34,702 bases of DNA. It comes from Nemertoderma westbladi. Taxonomy: Eukaryota; Xenacoelomorpha; Nemertodermatida; Nemertodermatidae. The translations under genes and the position numbers were made by a program. Location: NCBI GenBank assembly GCA_032718475.1, contig JAUCBJ010006467.1:1-34702 (forward strand), written 5' to 3'. Position 1 is the stretch's first letter. The number at the start of each line of letters is the position of its first letter. Positions 9,898 to 20,411 of this stretch are shown piece after piece. The notes under the pieces are model-generated. The model did no database searches. It had not been told where the DNA came from and saw only the letters and a program-made list of their open reading frames with translations.

Positions 9898-10531
9898 CCA
9901 CCTCTAGTGCGCTACAATTCCGCTGGATCCCGACCTAGTGTCGGGTGTGGGGTGGGATTATTTTTCTTTCGGAGCCGGCTTTCCAGGCCGCTCCCTATGG
10001 GTATGATAATGCTACCCGTTTGCGTGGCGTCCCGTGTCGGGCTGATCGTGCGCTCCTCTCACACGACTTTTGTTTCCCCAGCACTTTCGCCACTCTAACT
10101 CTACTCTACTCTCACCCCAACTCTTACACTCTCGGACCTCTACGTCCCTTAATCTGCCTCTTACTTCTCCCCCCCCCCCCCCCCACACTTGAATTGCACT
10201 CGCACTCTCTCTATACCCCGCACTCTCTTTGCACTACAACTCAACCTCTATCCTGATCACTCACTCCCGACGAGTTTCACCCTTCCCTTTTGTGCCGTCG
10301 CACTCAAGAAGCGTGATGTCGTCCAATGTCTCGTCTGTGGTAGTATCATAGTCCATTGGTCCCCAGTCCCAGTAGCTAATTGAGAAAGGTTATACGACTA
10401 TAGTACTTACTTCGAATATATTTTTATCACTAGATTACTGATTATTACGTATGTACATACAAATTGCACTTATTCGATTATTTACATTATTTGAAATTGT
10501 ATTTAAGAGTTCGCACGTCTTAGTCTTAGTC
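9898..10531 (-). other. Inner element 3' non-coding region
   Basis: No ORF is supported. It is pyrimidine-rich on the + strand, with a run of about 15 C near 10171-10186. Two patches match the outer element: GTGCAATTCAAGTGTGG (around 10182-10200, reverse strand) and a block around 9965-10030 that pairs with 28843-28890, including GCCTGGAAAGCCG. Confidence 0.6.
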
Positions 10532-10774
10532 TTAGTTCGTTCCACCAGCCTTTGGGAACCATCTTAAGTCTTTCCCTTTGCCGTCCTCTTCCCTGGGTCG
10601 TTTCCTGGTTATTACCGCTCCTCTGGGATCTGTTTTCTGTTTTCGGACTCTCGCTGCCACCTCCTTACTGATCCCGGTCGTTGGCTCCTTGGGTGCCGGT
10701 GTTATCAGCTCCGATATCGCTTTGCGGGTGGCCCCTCCGAGTGGCCCTGTTGTCTCCCCCTGGTGGCGTCCCAT
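10532..10774 (-). pseudogene. Basic C-terminal tail, probably frameshifted from the triple-CCHC protein
   Basis: An 80-codon frame overlaps the end of the zinc-knuckle ORF in a different frame. It is Lys/Arg/Pro-rich with a RKRPREEDGKGK segment that resembles a nuclear localisation signal. It may be the original C-terminus reached by a frameshift near 10770, or a chance frame in GC-rich DNA. Confidence 0.3.
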
Positions 10775-11472
10775 AAGATCATCTTCATTGCTCGCGGCAC
10801 ATGCTCCGCCAAGAAATCCCTAAACTCTCCTCTGCTCTGTGGCGTCCACCTATCCAAATACCTCTGCGTATTTATCACCCCGGCATATGATGCCGCCGTC
10901 GCCACTTCCTGGTAGGTAAACGGAAGCCTCCGTTTGATAATCTCCATATGAGCCTCCTGATTGATGTTAAAGAAGCCCCACCGGAACTCCTGGGCCTTCA
11001 TACGTTGCTGAGTCATTGCCCCGACATCGGCCCACTCCTCGAAGACCCTAAACTTCTCTTCGTCGTCCATCCAGTCGCACTGGCGTCCGTAATGTCCCCG
11101 AAAGTTACATTTCGAACATCGGTTATGCAACCTTGGACACGCCCCCATCCTGTGGCTCAACTCGCGGCAATAGAGACAAAAGGTCCCTTTCTGGAACCGG
11201 TGCAAACAGCTTCTTTCCTGGTGGGTCTGTCTCCCACAGTAATCGCAACCGAGTACCAATGTCTCCCGCCCCACCTCGTCCCTCGTCCCAAGCGATCTCC
11301 GCGGTCTGTGGAGTCGCTGGTAAGCGAACTTCCAGACGTTAGTGTCCCTGTCTACGTCGATTTCCTCGCCCCTCTCGGGCATCGTCTCCCCGAATACTAC
11401 CCGTGGTGCCGTCCCCAGTTGCTCCCCAACCTGATAGTGCTCCCCGCGAAATCCATCGCCGGCTCCTCATGC
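10705..11472 (-). pseudogene. Accessory protein with three CCHC zinc knuckles (env position)
   Basis: The frame is open from about 11472; the first ATG is at 11382, giving 225 residues. Counting from that ATG there are three exact CX2CX4HX4C knuckles: C46-C49-H54-C59, C69-C72-H77-C82 and C89-C92-H97-C102. Such knuckles bind single-stranded nucleic acid. After them comes a region of about 110 residues with no recognised domain, then a basic end. The frame upstream of the ATG joins in sense, after a frameshift near 11450, with the acidic stretch encoded at 11470-11633. I infer that it was originally the C-terminal half of the exonuclease-containing protein. The element's Gag has its own separate zinc knuckle, so this is extra. 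Confidence 0.65.
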
Positions 11473-11653
11473 ACCCAGGCCCGCTTGCCAGGTCTATCCC
11501 AGAAGGCCCTCGCCCCACTGGCCGCCAACACCCTTCCGCCAACCCAGTCCGTGTCCGAGTGGCCCATCCTCCCGATGGGCGGCATCTCTCCGAACTCGTC
11601 GTCGTCTTCGTCCTCCTCTGGCAGTGGCTCCAACCCCGGTATCCCGGTGGATC
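11397..11653 (-). pseudogene. Acidic linker between exonuclease-like and zinc-knuckle parts
   Basis: This is in the same frame as the exonuclease-like ORF but separated from it by one TAG stop at about 11652-11654. From an ATG at 11633 it reads an acidic segment (EEDEDDDEFGE) and about 45 further residues. The phase that makes sense near 11450 then passes to the zinc-knuckle frame. It has no catalytic features, and its meaning comes only from its position between two related reading frames. Confidence 0.4.
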
Positions 11654-13102
11654 AACTATGTCCCTTCCCGCCTTGGCTTTCGCCCGTAGCTCTCCATCCC
11701 TCTAGCTCCCCTAATTTCCTTAGCGGTTGGTCGCCCTCGTCGCCCGCTGGTATGGGCATCGCTTGCAACCCCGACGTCGACTGTTTCGGTGACCCCACCG
11801 TCCATCCCAGTTCTCGCCCTAGAGACTCCCCCGAACTCCCTGATGAAGTCCAACGAAGTTCGTCTAAGCCCGCCTGTTCCTCGAAGCCGTAGCTCTGCGT
11901 CCTGGCCTCCTCCTCCCTCTCCTCTGCTTCTCTCCTCTCCCGTCTAGCGACTTCTTCCAGTCGCTTTGCCTCCCGTCTATCCGTCTCTAGCTCCTCCCAT
12001 CTCTGATACGGCGTATCTATCTCCCCGTCTACCAGATGTCGGCTGTTGTAGTACACCGAATCGCCCTTCAGCCCCGGGTGGTCTACCAGACCATCGAAAG
12101 CCGTCTTAAAGGCTCTTCTGTAGCTTAGGGGTGATCCCGATAACAGAAATGCCGCTGGTTCCCTCTCGAAAACCACGGTTATGAATAAGTTAAGAAAACT
12201 TATCATTATCCAATCTTCCTGCAGGATATATCGCTTCTGATATACCTTTATCGCTCCTCTTCGGAATTGATACACCTCTTGCTTTCCCGGCCTCGCTCCC
12301 CACTTCAGCGAGTTCGCTAGTTCTGCTCCGTATTCTTCCCTGAACTTCCCCCAGTCCATCGGTTTGTGACATACGAGGCCCAATAGCTGGCCCATTGCCA
12401 CCGCTCCGCATTGGCCTGTGTTCTCGACTAGTCCCAACCCGTCTGGTGCTGTCATAGCCATGAAGACCTTCTGCATATCCAGGAGGTTGGTGGCGTCTGG
12501 ACTGATGATTCTCTCCGCGTCGTCGCGAATCGCCGATCCCACTTTCGTCGTCGACTTCTCCCTCACTAGGACCTGCACCGCCCTCGGCAGCCGGTCCAAC
12601 TTCGGCCCATCCTTCTTCCCATACGTTCCCAGGTCAAATAGGAAAATGTCCCCATTTGGCGCGGCCAAATGTAGGAGTGTGGTCCTGGCCGATCCTGCCG
12701 ATCCTCGTCTTCCACGGTCCCTTCGTCGTCTAGGATCATGTATCCTCCCCTGTTGACGGACTCTATGAACCTCTTCCAATCTTTCCTCAGTGACTCTCTC
12801 GCGTTCTTCGGAATCCCGAACTTCGCCTCGTCTCCTTTCACCACGTAGTGGAAATGCTCGAAGATCGCGTTGTCCAGCGACGGCGTCCCGTAGGTCTCGA
12901 CCAGTCGCTGTTCATGCATCTCCCTGAAGTGGTCTTGTAGCGCTCGTGCTGCGTGACCCTTTTCTAACCGGTCATAGTATCCCCTCGTCCTCTCTTCCGG
13001 ATGCCTCTTGGTGAAATCCACCAGTATCTCCTTTCCTCCTTGCTCCGCCTTTCTCTTTCGCACAAGTTTGCTTGCCATCTCGAACTCTGCCCGATCGCTC
13101 AC
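11652..13102 (-). pseudogene. DEDD-type 3'-5' exonuclease-like accessory protein (frameshifted)
   Basis: Two overlapping frames make one protein. The upstream frame (13102-12566) gives an N-terminal region of about 120 residues with no known domain, then YMILDDEGTVEDED, which fits exonuclease motif I (DxE; D125-x-E127). The second frame (from 12779) continues with LLHLAAPNGDIFLFDL, KVGSAIRDDAERI (motif II, D86/D87) and a YILQEDWIMISFLNLF segment whose D189 could be motif III. The hydrophobic pattern and spacing are those of the DnaQ-like/DNA_pol_A_exo1 fold (EXD, WRN exonuclease group). A near-tandem GGATCGGC repeat at about 12685-12705 probably caused the frameshift. A charged coiled-coil-like stretch follows. 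It lies after pol, where an env gene would be. The family call is from motif reading only. Confidence 0.55.
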
Positions 13103-13530
13103 CTTTTGGGTGGTGCCTTGCCAAGGCCCTATAGGATGAGTGACAGGTTTAGATGGTTTATTTCAGTTCTATGGCCTATCTCTCTTTGAATTTCTGAGTT
13201 ATTGCCTATTTTACACTGCTTTATTTCTGTAGCTACCAAATTGTACCTAAATTACGAATTTGTCAGTTACTTTTATTGTATTCCAGAATTTTCTTTCCTA
13301 CTGTTACCATAATTTTCTAATTTTCAGCCCTATTCTTATTTATTTTAACTTAATTTTTAATTCTACTGTCCTACTACTTACTATTGCCTATGGATTATTC
13401 TATTTCCTAATCCACATTCTGGCCTACTCTGTGGGCTTGTGCAGTACAACAGTATGCGTCGCGCGGCCTACACAATTTATCCAGCTGTACTCATATGCCC
13501 CCCTCTCGCTACTAACTACTGACTAATATC
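13103..13530 (-). other. Inner element spacer between accessory gene and repeat array
   Basis: AT-richer than its neighbours, with no ORF on the - strand that resembles anything. The accessory protein's first ATG is at 13102, so this may be its leader. Confidence 0.45.
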
Positions 13531-13539
13531 TATACTATA

Positions 13540-14020
13540 TATACCCTTCTACCTCTATCTCTTACTAACTAGTACTACGTACTTTCTTACTAACTTCTGA
13601 CTCTCTCTAACTAACTAACAGTACTACGTACCCTCTAACTCTTACTTTCTCTAACTAACGGTACTATGTACCCTCTAACTCTTACTAACTCTCTAACTAA
13701 TGGTACTACATACCCTCTAACTCTTACTAACTCTCTAACTAATGGTACTATGTACCCTCTAACTCTTACTAACTCTCTAACTAATGGTACTACGTACCCT
13801 CTAACTCTTACTCTCTCTAACTAACGGTACTACGTACCCTCTAACTCTTACTAACTCTCTAACTAACGGTACTACGTACCCTCTAACTCTTACTCTCTCT
13901 AACTAACGGTACTACATACCCTGTAACTCTTACTAACTCTCTAACTAACGGTACTACGTACCCTCTAACTCTTACTCTCTCTAACTAACTAGCGGTACTA
14001 CGTACCCTCTTACTCTTACT
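13540..14020 (-). repeat. Tandem array with GGTAC-NNN-GTACC pseudo-palindromes, period about 41-43 bp
   Basis: About eleven units contain GGTACTACGTACC or variants (ACTATG, ACTACA) separated by CTCTAACTCTTACTAACTCTCT-like text, at about 13570, 13621, 13662, 13703, 13744, 13787, 13827, 13868, 13908, 13951 and 13992. On the transcribed strand each unit offers a 5-bp stem with a 3-nt loop. The motif GGGTACATAGTACCGTT also occurs in the outer element at the equivalent place. Confidence 0.75.
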
Positions 14021-14176
14021 ATCTAACTTCTATCTGCCTACTTACTGCGTATCTAGTTATGTACTTTTATTTATATATTTTTTATTTCATTTTTTTGTGT
14101 GGGAAGGGCGTCTCGCCCTCAATCCCACCCCCCTCAGTCCAAAACTTGGACGACTAAACTCCTCTCACACTCTACA
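14021..14176 (-). other. Region just downstream of inner pol
   Basis: It contains TTTAGTCGTCCAA...GGACTGAGGGGGGTGGG and GAGGGCGAGACGCCCTT on the - strand. Both are conserved in the outer element at 27548-27605, directly after the residual integrase end. The GGGCGAGACGCCC part can form a hairpin. Confidence 0.6.
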
Positions 14177-16210
14177 CTAAGGTGCTCCCTCTAGAAGACA
14201 ACACTTTCCTACAGCCCGTCTGTAGGTTTTCCTGTCTTTCGCACCTATCTTTCCACCTATCCGCACTTCTACCGATCGGACTCTTCCGTCCTCGTCGGAG
14301 TAAGTGCCTACAACTCTCGCCAACCGCCACTGGTTGTTGATGATAGTGTCATCCGTGACGATCACGAGATCACCCACTTTCAGCTCTCTGTTCGTCTTCC
14401 TCCACTTACTTTTCCTGTGAAGCGTGGGTAGGTATACCTCAACCCATCTTCTCCAATATTTTGCGCTTATCGCCTTAGCGACTTTCCAACTCTGGCGTGA
14501 GTGTATGTCATCTGGGTCTACACCCCGCATGTCGATGGTCGCTGGTCTCTCCATTAGGAAATGGCTCGGCGTCAGCACGTCTAGTGACTCAGGGTCATCA
14601 TTCACTGGATATAGCGGTCTGCTATCAATGATACCCTCACACTTCGCAAGTACTGTCCTTAACACGTCCTCCGTAACCATATGGGTGTTCATCAACTTCG
14701 TCATCAGACGCTTTGAACTGCCCACTAGTCTCTTGACGCATCCTAGGGTATGCGGTGCATACGGCGTCCTCCTCTCCCATTTTACTTGTCGTCGCCTCAT
14801 GGCTGCCCTGACTTCCTCTCCTTCCAGGATATCCAAGGCCTCTGCCATCTCGTTCTCCGCCCCCACAAAGTTGGTCCCGTTGTCGGAGTATATTACTGCG
14901 ATCGTCCTACTTTTGCGGTCTCTAAACCTCTCTAAGGCATTAATGAATGCCGATGCGGTTGCATCTTGGGCGAGTTCTATCCCCACCGCCCGCGTGTTAT
15001 TACATACAAAGATAATACCGTATCGTTTCTCCGTGTGCCGCATCACTTTGATCTTTATCGGCCCGAACATGTCCACACCGCAATGTGTAAATGGCGGGTC
15101 GTGCTGTCTTACCCTACTCGCTGGTAGTGGTGCCATCTCCTGTATGGCTCGCTCCTTCTTTGCTCGTCGGCAGGTCTGGCACTGCCCCACTACCGCCTTT
15201 ACCTTCTTCCTTAATTGTTTGACCCAAAAGGTCCTCCTTATCTCCGTGAGGGTTCGGTTGGTGCCCCCGTGCAATATCGATTTATGGGAGTCCCATGTAA
15301 TCTGGTGGACTATCGGCGATCCTGTGGGGATGATGATGGGCTTCGGTGGAACAACGATACTGTTGTTGTATCCCACCCTAGAGTTCATTACTAGGATCCC
15401 GTCGTCATTAAGTTGTGGCGACAGCGCGGTCAGCTCGCTGTCCCGTCGGAGATGCTGTTGTTTACCGACGCGTTCCACCTTATCGCCGTAGTTCTTCCTC
15501 TGCTCGTAGCGGATGACTGCTTTAGCCGCTCCTTCCAGATCTATTGTCATTCTAATCTTCACGTCTTTGCCAACTCCCCTGAGGAAATTCCAGAAAGCTC
15601 TCCAGTATGCCACTAATTTCTTGGTCTTGTACCAACTAGAACTGTAGCTAAGGAGTTTAACCGTCGGGTTATCGCACAGTTCTCCTGGTTTTGGTTGCAC
15701 GTCCCTAATCTCCCTCACCATCTGGGAGTATATATCTTCTCCCTCTGAATCTCCCTCTTCTCCTTCTAGCACTACTTCTCCTGAGCCCGGGTCCACCTTT
15801 CTCATCGGTGGCCAGGCCTCCCTATCGCTCAGAAACTGTGGCCCGTGTTGCCACAATACTTCCTTCTTCAAGAAAGTGTGGCGTACCACGCCCCTCGATA
15901 ACAAGTCCGCTGGGTTCTCGTCCGTTGGGCAGTAGTGCCACCTTTCCAATTCTGTAGTCGCCCTTATTTCGTCCACCCTATTCGCGACGAATATAGGGTA
16001 TCTCGTCCTTTCGTTATGTAGCCAACCAAGCACTACCATGGAATCCGTCCAGTAGTGTGTCTCCACTATGTTGGGAATAGTATCCACTAGGTAGGCTGTA
16101 GCCCTAACTCCTAGTCTCGCAGCTGTCAATTCTAGTTTGGGAACTGATGCTGAATCTGGCGGCGTTGACTTCGCTTTGCTAAAGGCCAGTCTGGGCTTGT
16201 GAGCCCCCTC
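14177..16210 (-). pseudogene. pol: Inner pol, second part: RNase H C-terminal part, integrase and DUF5641-like tail
   Basis: This part follows one in-frame TGA (16211-16213); the first ATG is at 16129 (650 residues counted from it). Landmarks: YWTDSMVVLGWLHN and ENPADLLSRG (end of the BEL RNase H and linker region); an HHCC-like zinc domain around residues 275-320 ending CQTC; and the integrase core with D353 (VDMFGP) and D416 (SDNGTNF). The third acidic residue, expected as Glu in the YAPH...ERLV motif, is K466 (codon 14732-14734). About residues 540-645 match the DUF5641-type C-terminal domain (RELKVGDLVIV, QWRLARVVG). Integrase inserts cDNA into host DNA; with Glu to Lys and an upstream stop this copy should be dead. 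Confidence 0.9.
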
Positions 16211-18694
16211 TCATTGTACTAAATAGAGTGCCGCTCCGTATGCCTCCAACGATGCATCGGAGAACATGTGTAAGTCCAGATTCGTCATGTTCCCATCCGG
16301 GAAATACACTCTTGGCATGCTGTATGTTCCCATCTGCTCCAGACTCTCTGTCCACTTATACCACTGCTTTCTAATCTCTTCCGGGACCTCTGCGTCCCAC
16401 TCGTCCTTTAGCTTGTACACTTTCTTGAGTATCTGTTTCCCCGTGACTAGTAGTGGGGATGCTAGGCCTAGGGGATCGTATATCCTTGCTATGTACGACA
16501 CATAGCCCCTCTTTGTGTGGATATCTGCGCCCTCCTGACTCAACTGGTACTTCAGTTCATCCGTCTCTCTGTCCCACATGATTCCCAGTGCCTTCTGTTG
16601 TGACTCTATTCTCTTGTTCGCCATGTCCTGCCCCTTGGCTGTTGTGGGATTATCCATGGTCGATCCTGGTCTCTCGTCTTTTATCGCCTCGATAAATTCC
16701 TTCGAACTGGATTGGAATTTGGTTAGGTTGAAGCCGGATCCCTTAAGGATGACGCGAACCTCACGCCCTGTGTCCAGTAGCTCCTTAACCGTATTTCCAG
16801 ACTCCATCCCGTCGTCTACGTAGAAGCCGCGTCGAATCATATCGACGGCTCTAGTGCTGTACTTATCTTCCTTTCCCTTTACTGTGTCTCTTACGGCCAT
16901 AGTCGTTGTGAACGAAGAAGACTTGGCTCCCATATTCTGTACTACCACCTTATACATTGGTATGGTCGACGGTTCCTCATCGCCGTCGTACCGTAGGAAG
17001 CGTTGGCTGTCGCTATCCTCTTCCGTCACACGGACTTGGTTGAACATGCCTTCTATGTCACAGGTGAAGGCGTGTTTTCCATTCCTAAACCTGATTAGGA
17101 CCTCTATCCCTGAGTTGTATATGTTGGGACCTTCTAGCAGATAGTCGTTTAGGCATTTCCCGGCGGTCTTTGCCGATGCGTCCACTACCATCCGCAGTTT
17201 ACCTTTCTTCGGGTCTAAAGCCACGTGGAGTGGCAGGTAATATGTCCTGTCTGTGTTTGGTTCATTGACCGGTAACTCCACGGCCCATCCCTTCTCGACG
17301 TATTTTCTGATCGTTTTGTGAATGTACTCATTCTTTTCGGGGCTCCGTTTTAACGTCTGTTTCAACTTACGAAGCCTCGTGAGTACCATCGCTTTATTAT
17401 CGGGCAGTGGTAACTTTGGTAGCTTCCATACCATTCCTATGGTATACCGCCCCTCCTCGCATCTCATAGACTCCTCCACACTCTGCTGAGCCTGTTTGTC
17501 TTCCACCGAGGTTCCGACCCCGGTTTCCTTTAGTCCCTCAAAATCTTGCCTGAGCAGTCTTTTGAGCTGTTCCTCCGCTCTCTCATCCCCTATTTCTTGC
17601 ATAGTTCCTGCGAACATGCATCCCGATGTCTCCGACATCCAAAATGGTATCTTACTCCTAATTGGGCCACTCAGCGTCCACCCGAACGGCGTCAATATCG
17701 CCACCGGATCACACTGCTTGTCTTCGCCGAAGACCGTTTGCATTCTTTCGTGGGCCGCCGGGCAGTCCATTCCTACTATGATGGATACCTTCCTGACGTC
17801 CACCTCTGGGATTGAGAAGTCGATATCGTCCAGGAATTTATATTGCTCGACCTCGATGTTGGTTGGTCGCCTGGCATTGATATTTATTGACTCTATCACT
17901 TGGATGGGGTCGATGGTCGCCCCGTAGTCGCATCGCGGTGCCACCGCTGCAATTGCGCACCATCCGGTCCTCATCTCCAGGACCTTATCTTTGCTAGAAA
18001 TTGTTGTCACCGCCATTCTACTTGGCCTCGTTCTCAATCCTATCTCTTCGGCCACCCAATTTTCAATTAGCGTGATGGCAGCTCCACTATCGACCAGCAT
18101 CAATGTGGTCACTGATCGATTGCCTTCCCCAATCACTCGCACTGGTACTACCCCAAGTAGCACCGTTCCTCTCTTCTTCGCCCCTACTGTGCTCGTTGCC
18201 ATCATTTGGCCTTTGCTTTGACCGAACTTGATCGGCGTCTCCTTGCATTGTCTAGCTCTATATCCACCCATTACACACCGCGAGCAGATCTCGTTTTTCG
18301 CCGTGTACTCTACCTGATCTTCCCTGGGTAGCGCTTGCCAGTAGCTACAGTTCATGGTTCGATGATGCGCATTTGTCTGTAGTTGGCATTTGCTCTTTGG
18401 GTCGTAGCCGTCCTTGTACAGTGCATCGCGTATCGCAGCCGCACCCGTACCAAATTCCCTACTATTCTTATTGTTTGGGTTCGGCCTACTGGGCGTACTG
18501 GGGTTATATTTATTTGTGTTGTTATCCCTCTCCTGTCCGCTCCATGATGTGGTCTTACCCCCGGCTACCTGTGGACTCGCAGTCCCCTGCATCGCTGCGT
18601 ATGGCAATGAGCTTTGGTAATGCGTTTGACGTGTTGTGCTCTGGTTTCGGTCTATGGTAGTCGGTTCTTGGTCCCTTTCCCAGGCTGTCCTCAC
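16211..18694 (-). pseudogene. pol: Inner pol, first part: zinc knuckle, aspartic protease, reverse transcriptase and start of RNase H
   Basis: Counting from the ATG at 18694 (827 residues). A degenerate zinc-binding region spans 103-150, with a CCHC motif C137-C140-Y145-C150 in which His has become Tyr; the outer copy keeps His. The retropepsin-like protease motif DSGA is at 202-205. Reverse transcriptase runs over about 420-690, with D546 in FTCDIEGMF and FYVDD at 624-628. RNase H starts near 800 (FSDAS, D813). It ends at a TGA (16211-16213), after which the same frame continues. The frame begins inside the end of gag, in a different phase. The outer element has gag and pol in one frame here, and comparison shows 8 bases missing in the inner copy near 18620-18650, so the ATG is probably not a native start. 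Confidence 0.93.
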
Positions 18695-20363
18695 TATAGA
18701 CTGGGTCGGTTATTAATTCGGCTTCGAAGTTTAAGAAGCTCGACATTTCTTCTAAACCCGGTTCCGCACCCTTCCTATCTCGAGTGGAGAAAGCGATCTT
18801 CCTCCATTTGTTGCGCAGCCACATCGGTAGTGCCTGCGCTATCGTGGTGATGTTGTTGGACGCGTTGAGTTCGTATGGCGCGTCTAGCGTCTTTAGCACG
18901 ATTAGCGCCTTCTCGACTTTGTTAGCGAATGTCTTTATGCTAACGGGATTATCCTGTAGGCCACCCGATGTTATGCCCCTCAGGGTTTGCCGGATGATCT
19001 TGGCCGGGTGCCCGTATTCCCTGTCCAGTGCCCACCATGCCGTCGTGAAGCCGCCCTCTATGCCCTGGTATTGCCTCACGATGTCGTATGCTGGGCCTCC
19101 TGTATATACTTGCAGATATTTTAGGCACTCCGCCTGCGTCAAGTTCTTTGTTAGTATTTCGTTACTATACATGCGCCGAAACTGCAGATATTCTTCCGGC
19201 CTACTCCCATCGAATTTAAATGGTTCTACGGGTGGTAACTCGATCCTAGTTTTTAACGCATCGATCAACGTGGCCATCCCCATCGCCTGCGCTTCCAATG
19301 GGTTCGATGGATGTTGTATAGTTTCTCCTGTTGGGTGTGGTCCGTCCGTCCTATTTCCTACCTTCCTTTGGCTAGGGTATATCATTGGGGGTAGCGGCCC
19401 CCTCCATATTTCTGTGTCGCATGATCTGTTGTCATCCAAGGGTCTCGTTGTTCTTACTCCTATCGGGGTATATTGTTGATATTGTGATGGGGGAATGTCA
19501 CCCTGTCCCCACCCCCCCCCCCCCCCCCCCACCGGTATGCTTGGTACTGGGGTTGATGTTAATATATTGGGGCCCATGCACCTATCCGCAATAATTCCCC
19601 CCTCCCCTGGGTATATGTTATGTCCCTGCATGCTGTAGTCATACTGCTGTGCTGGTACCGGTATAGGCCCACCAGCTCCTGGCCTACCCGCCGGTATGTA
19701 CTCTGCGACTTCCGGGTTTAATTCCGTTGTCCGCGCTATCCTATCGCCTACATTGTTCCTGTCAGCATGGCCTATGGTATGTGCAGTAAGGCCTACAGTA
19801 TGTCCTACAGTCTGTATGTGTCGCTCGGGATCGAAGTTTAATCTTCTCGAGTAATCCTCCCCGCGGCTACCGTATTCTCGATCGGTAGTTATATCCCGCC
19901 GGAAAGTTTCTCTTTGACCCGCTCCACTACTCTCGTTCTCGTGTCGGTACATCGCGTACCCCTCTATCGGCGCGTAGTGCGCCTCGTCAGGTCGCGCCTC
20001 TCCGGGACGACGGCAATCTCCCGAAGTTTGACCCCACCGACTTTCCGTTCTCATCTCGACTATCGACGGCTCGGTATCCGTCCTCGCTCTCCTATCGCCC
20101 GCGGCGATACTTCTTCTACTTTCTTCTCTTCTTCTCTCTCCAGTGCAGTATTCCCGCTCGTGAGATCTCTCCTCCATCTCCCGGTTAAACTCCACTGTTC
20201 TTCTTCCCTCTTCTGATCGGGCTCGACGCTTCGTCTGCCCTCTCGCGACGTCAACCTGCCTCTCTCTGCTCGATCGCACGCTGCTGGGGATACTCGCAAT
20301 CCCCCTATCACTCTCCGTCGCCGGGTGTTGCGGTTTACCTGTCTCGGCCCGCGCATTATCCAT
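18555..20363 (-). CDS. gag: Inner gag core (BEL/Pao capsid region, DUF1759-like)
   Basis: A 602-codon frame. The first 350 residues are Arg/Glu/Gly/Pro-rich and low in complexity, with a Gly run from a C homopolymer near 19508. From about residue 355 comes a capsid-like domain: IELPPVEPFKFDGSRPEEY, ILTKNLTQAECLKYLQ, ALDREYGHPAKIIRQTL and LPMWLRNKWRKIAFST. This order (Phe-x-Gly, repeated helices, a late WRK segment) is typical of BEL/Pao Gag, which packages element RNA. The last roughly 20 residues are out of frame because of a small deletion that cuts gag from pol. The true N-terminus lies much further upstream (to 22081) through several breaks. Confidence 0.85.
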   Translation of the reverse strand: MDNARAETGKPQHPATESDRGIASIPSSVRSSRERQVDVARGQTKRRARSEEGRRTVEFNREMEERSHEREYCTGERRREESRRSIAAGDRRARTDTEPSIVEMRTESRWGQTSGDCRRPGEARPDEAHYAPIEGYAMYRHENESSGAGQRETFRRDITTDREYGSRGEDYSRRLNFDPERHIQTVGHTVGLTAHTIGHADRNNVGDRIARTTELNPEVAEYIPAGRPGAGGPIPVPAQQYDYSMQGHNIYPGEGGIIADRCMGPNILTSTPVPSIPVGGGGGGWGQGDIPPSQYQQYTPIGVRTTRPLDDNRSCDTEIWRGPLPPMIYPSQRKVGNRTDGPHPTGETIQHPSNPLEAQAMGMATLIDALKTRIELPPVEPFKFDGSRPEEYLQFRRMYSNEILTKNLTQAECLKYLQVYTGGPAYDIVRQYQGIEGGFTTAWWALDREYGHPAKIIRQTLRGITSGGLQDNPVSIKTFANKVEKALIVLKTLDAPYELNASNNITTIAQALPMWLRNKWRKIAFSTRDRKGAEPGLEEMSSFLNFEAELITDPVYSEDSLGKGPRTDYHRPKPEHNTSNALPKLIAIRSDAGDCESTGSRG

Positions 20364-20411
20364 TGACGCCTGTGGGACACTCTCTGCCCCCCCTCTCTCG
20401 CCACTAATTTG

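Noticed and set aside
11837-11860. A second hammerhead-like CTGATGA motif
   Set aside because: There is no stem II or GAAA at the right spacing. It is a chance match.
10948-11892. A 314-codon + strand frame inside the inner element
   Set aside because: It is antisense to the triple-CCHC and linker frames, is rich in Pro/Ser from GC-rich sequence, and has no motif. The - strand frames carry the zinc knuckles.
14424-15491. A 355-codon + strand frame
   Set aside because: It is the shadow of integrase on the - strand.
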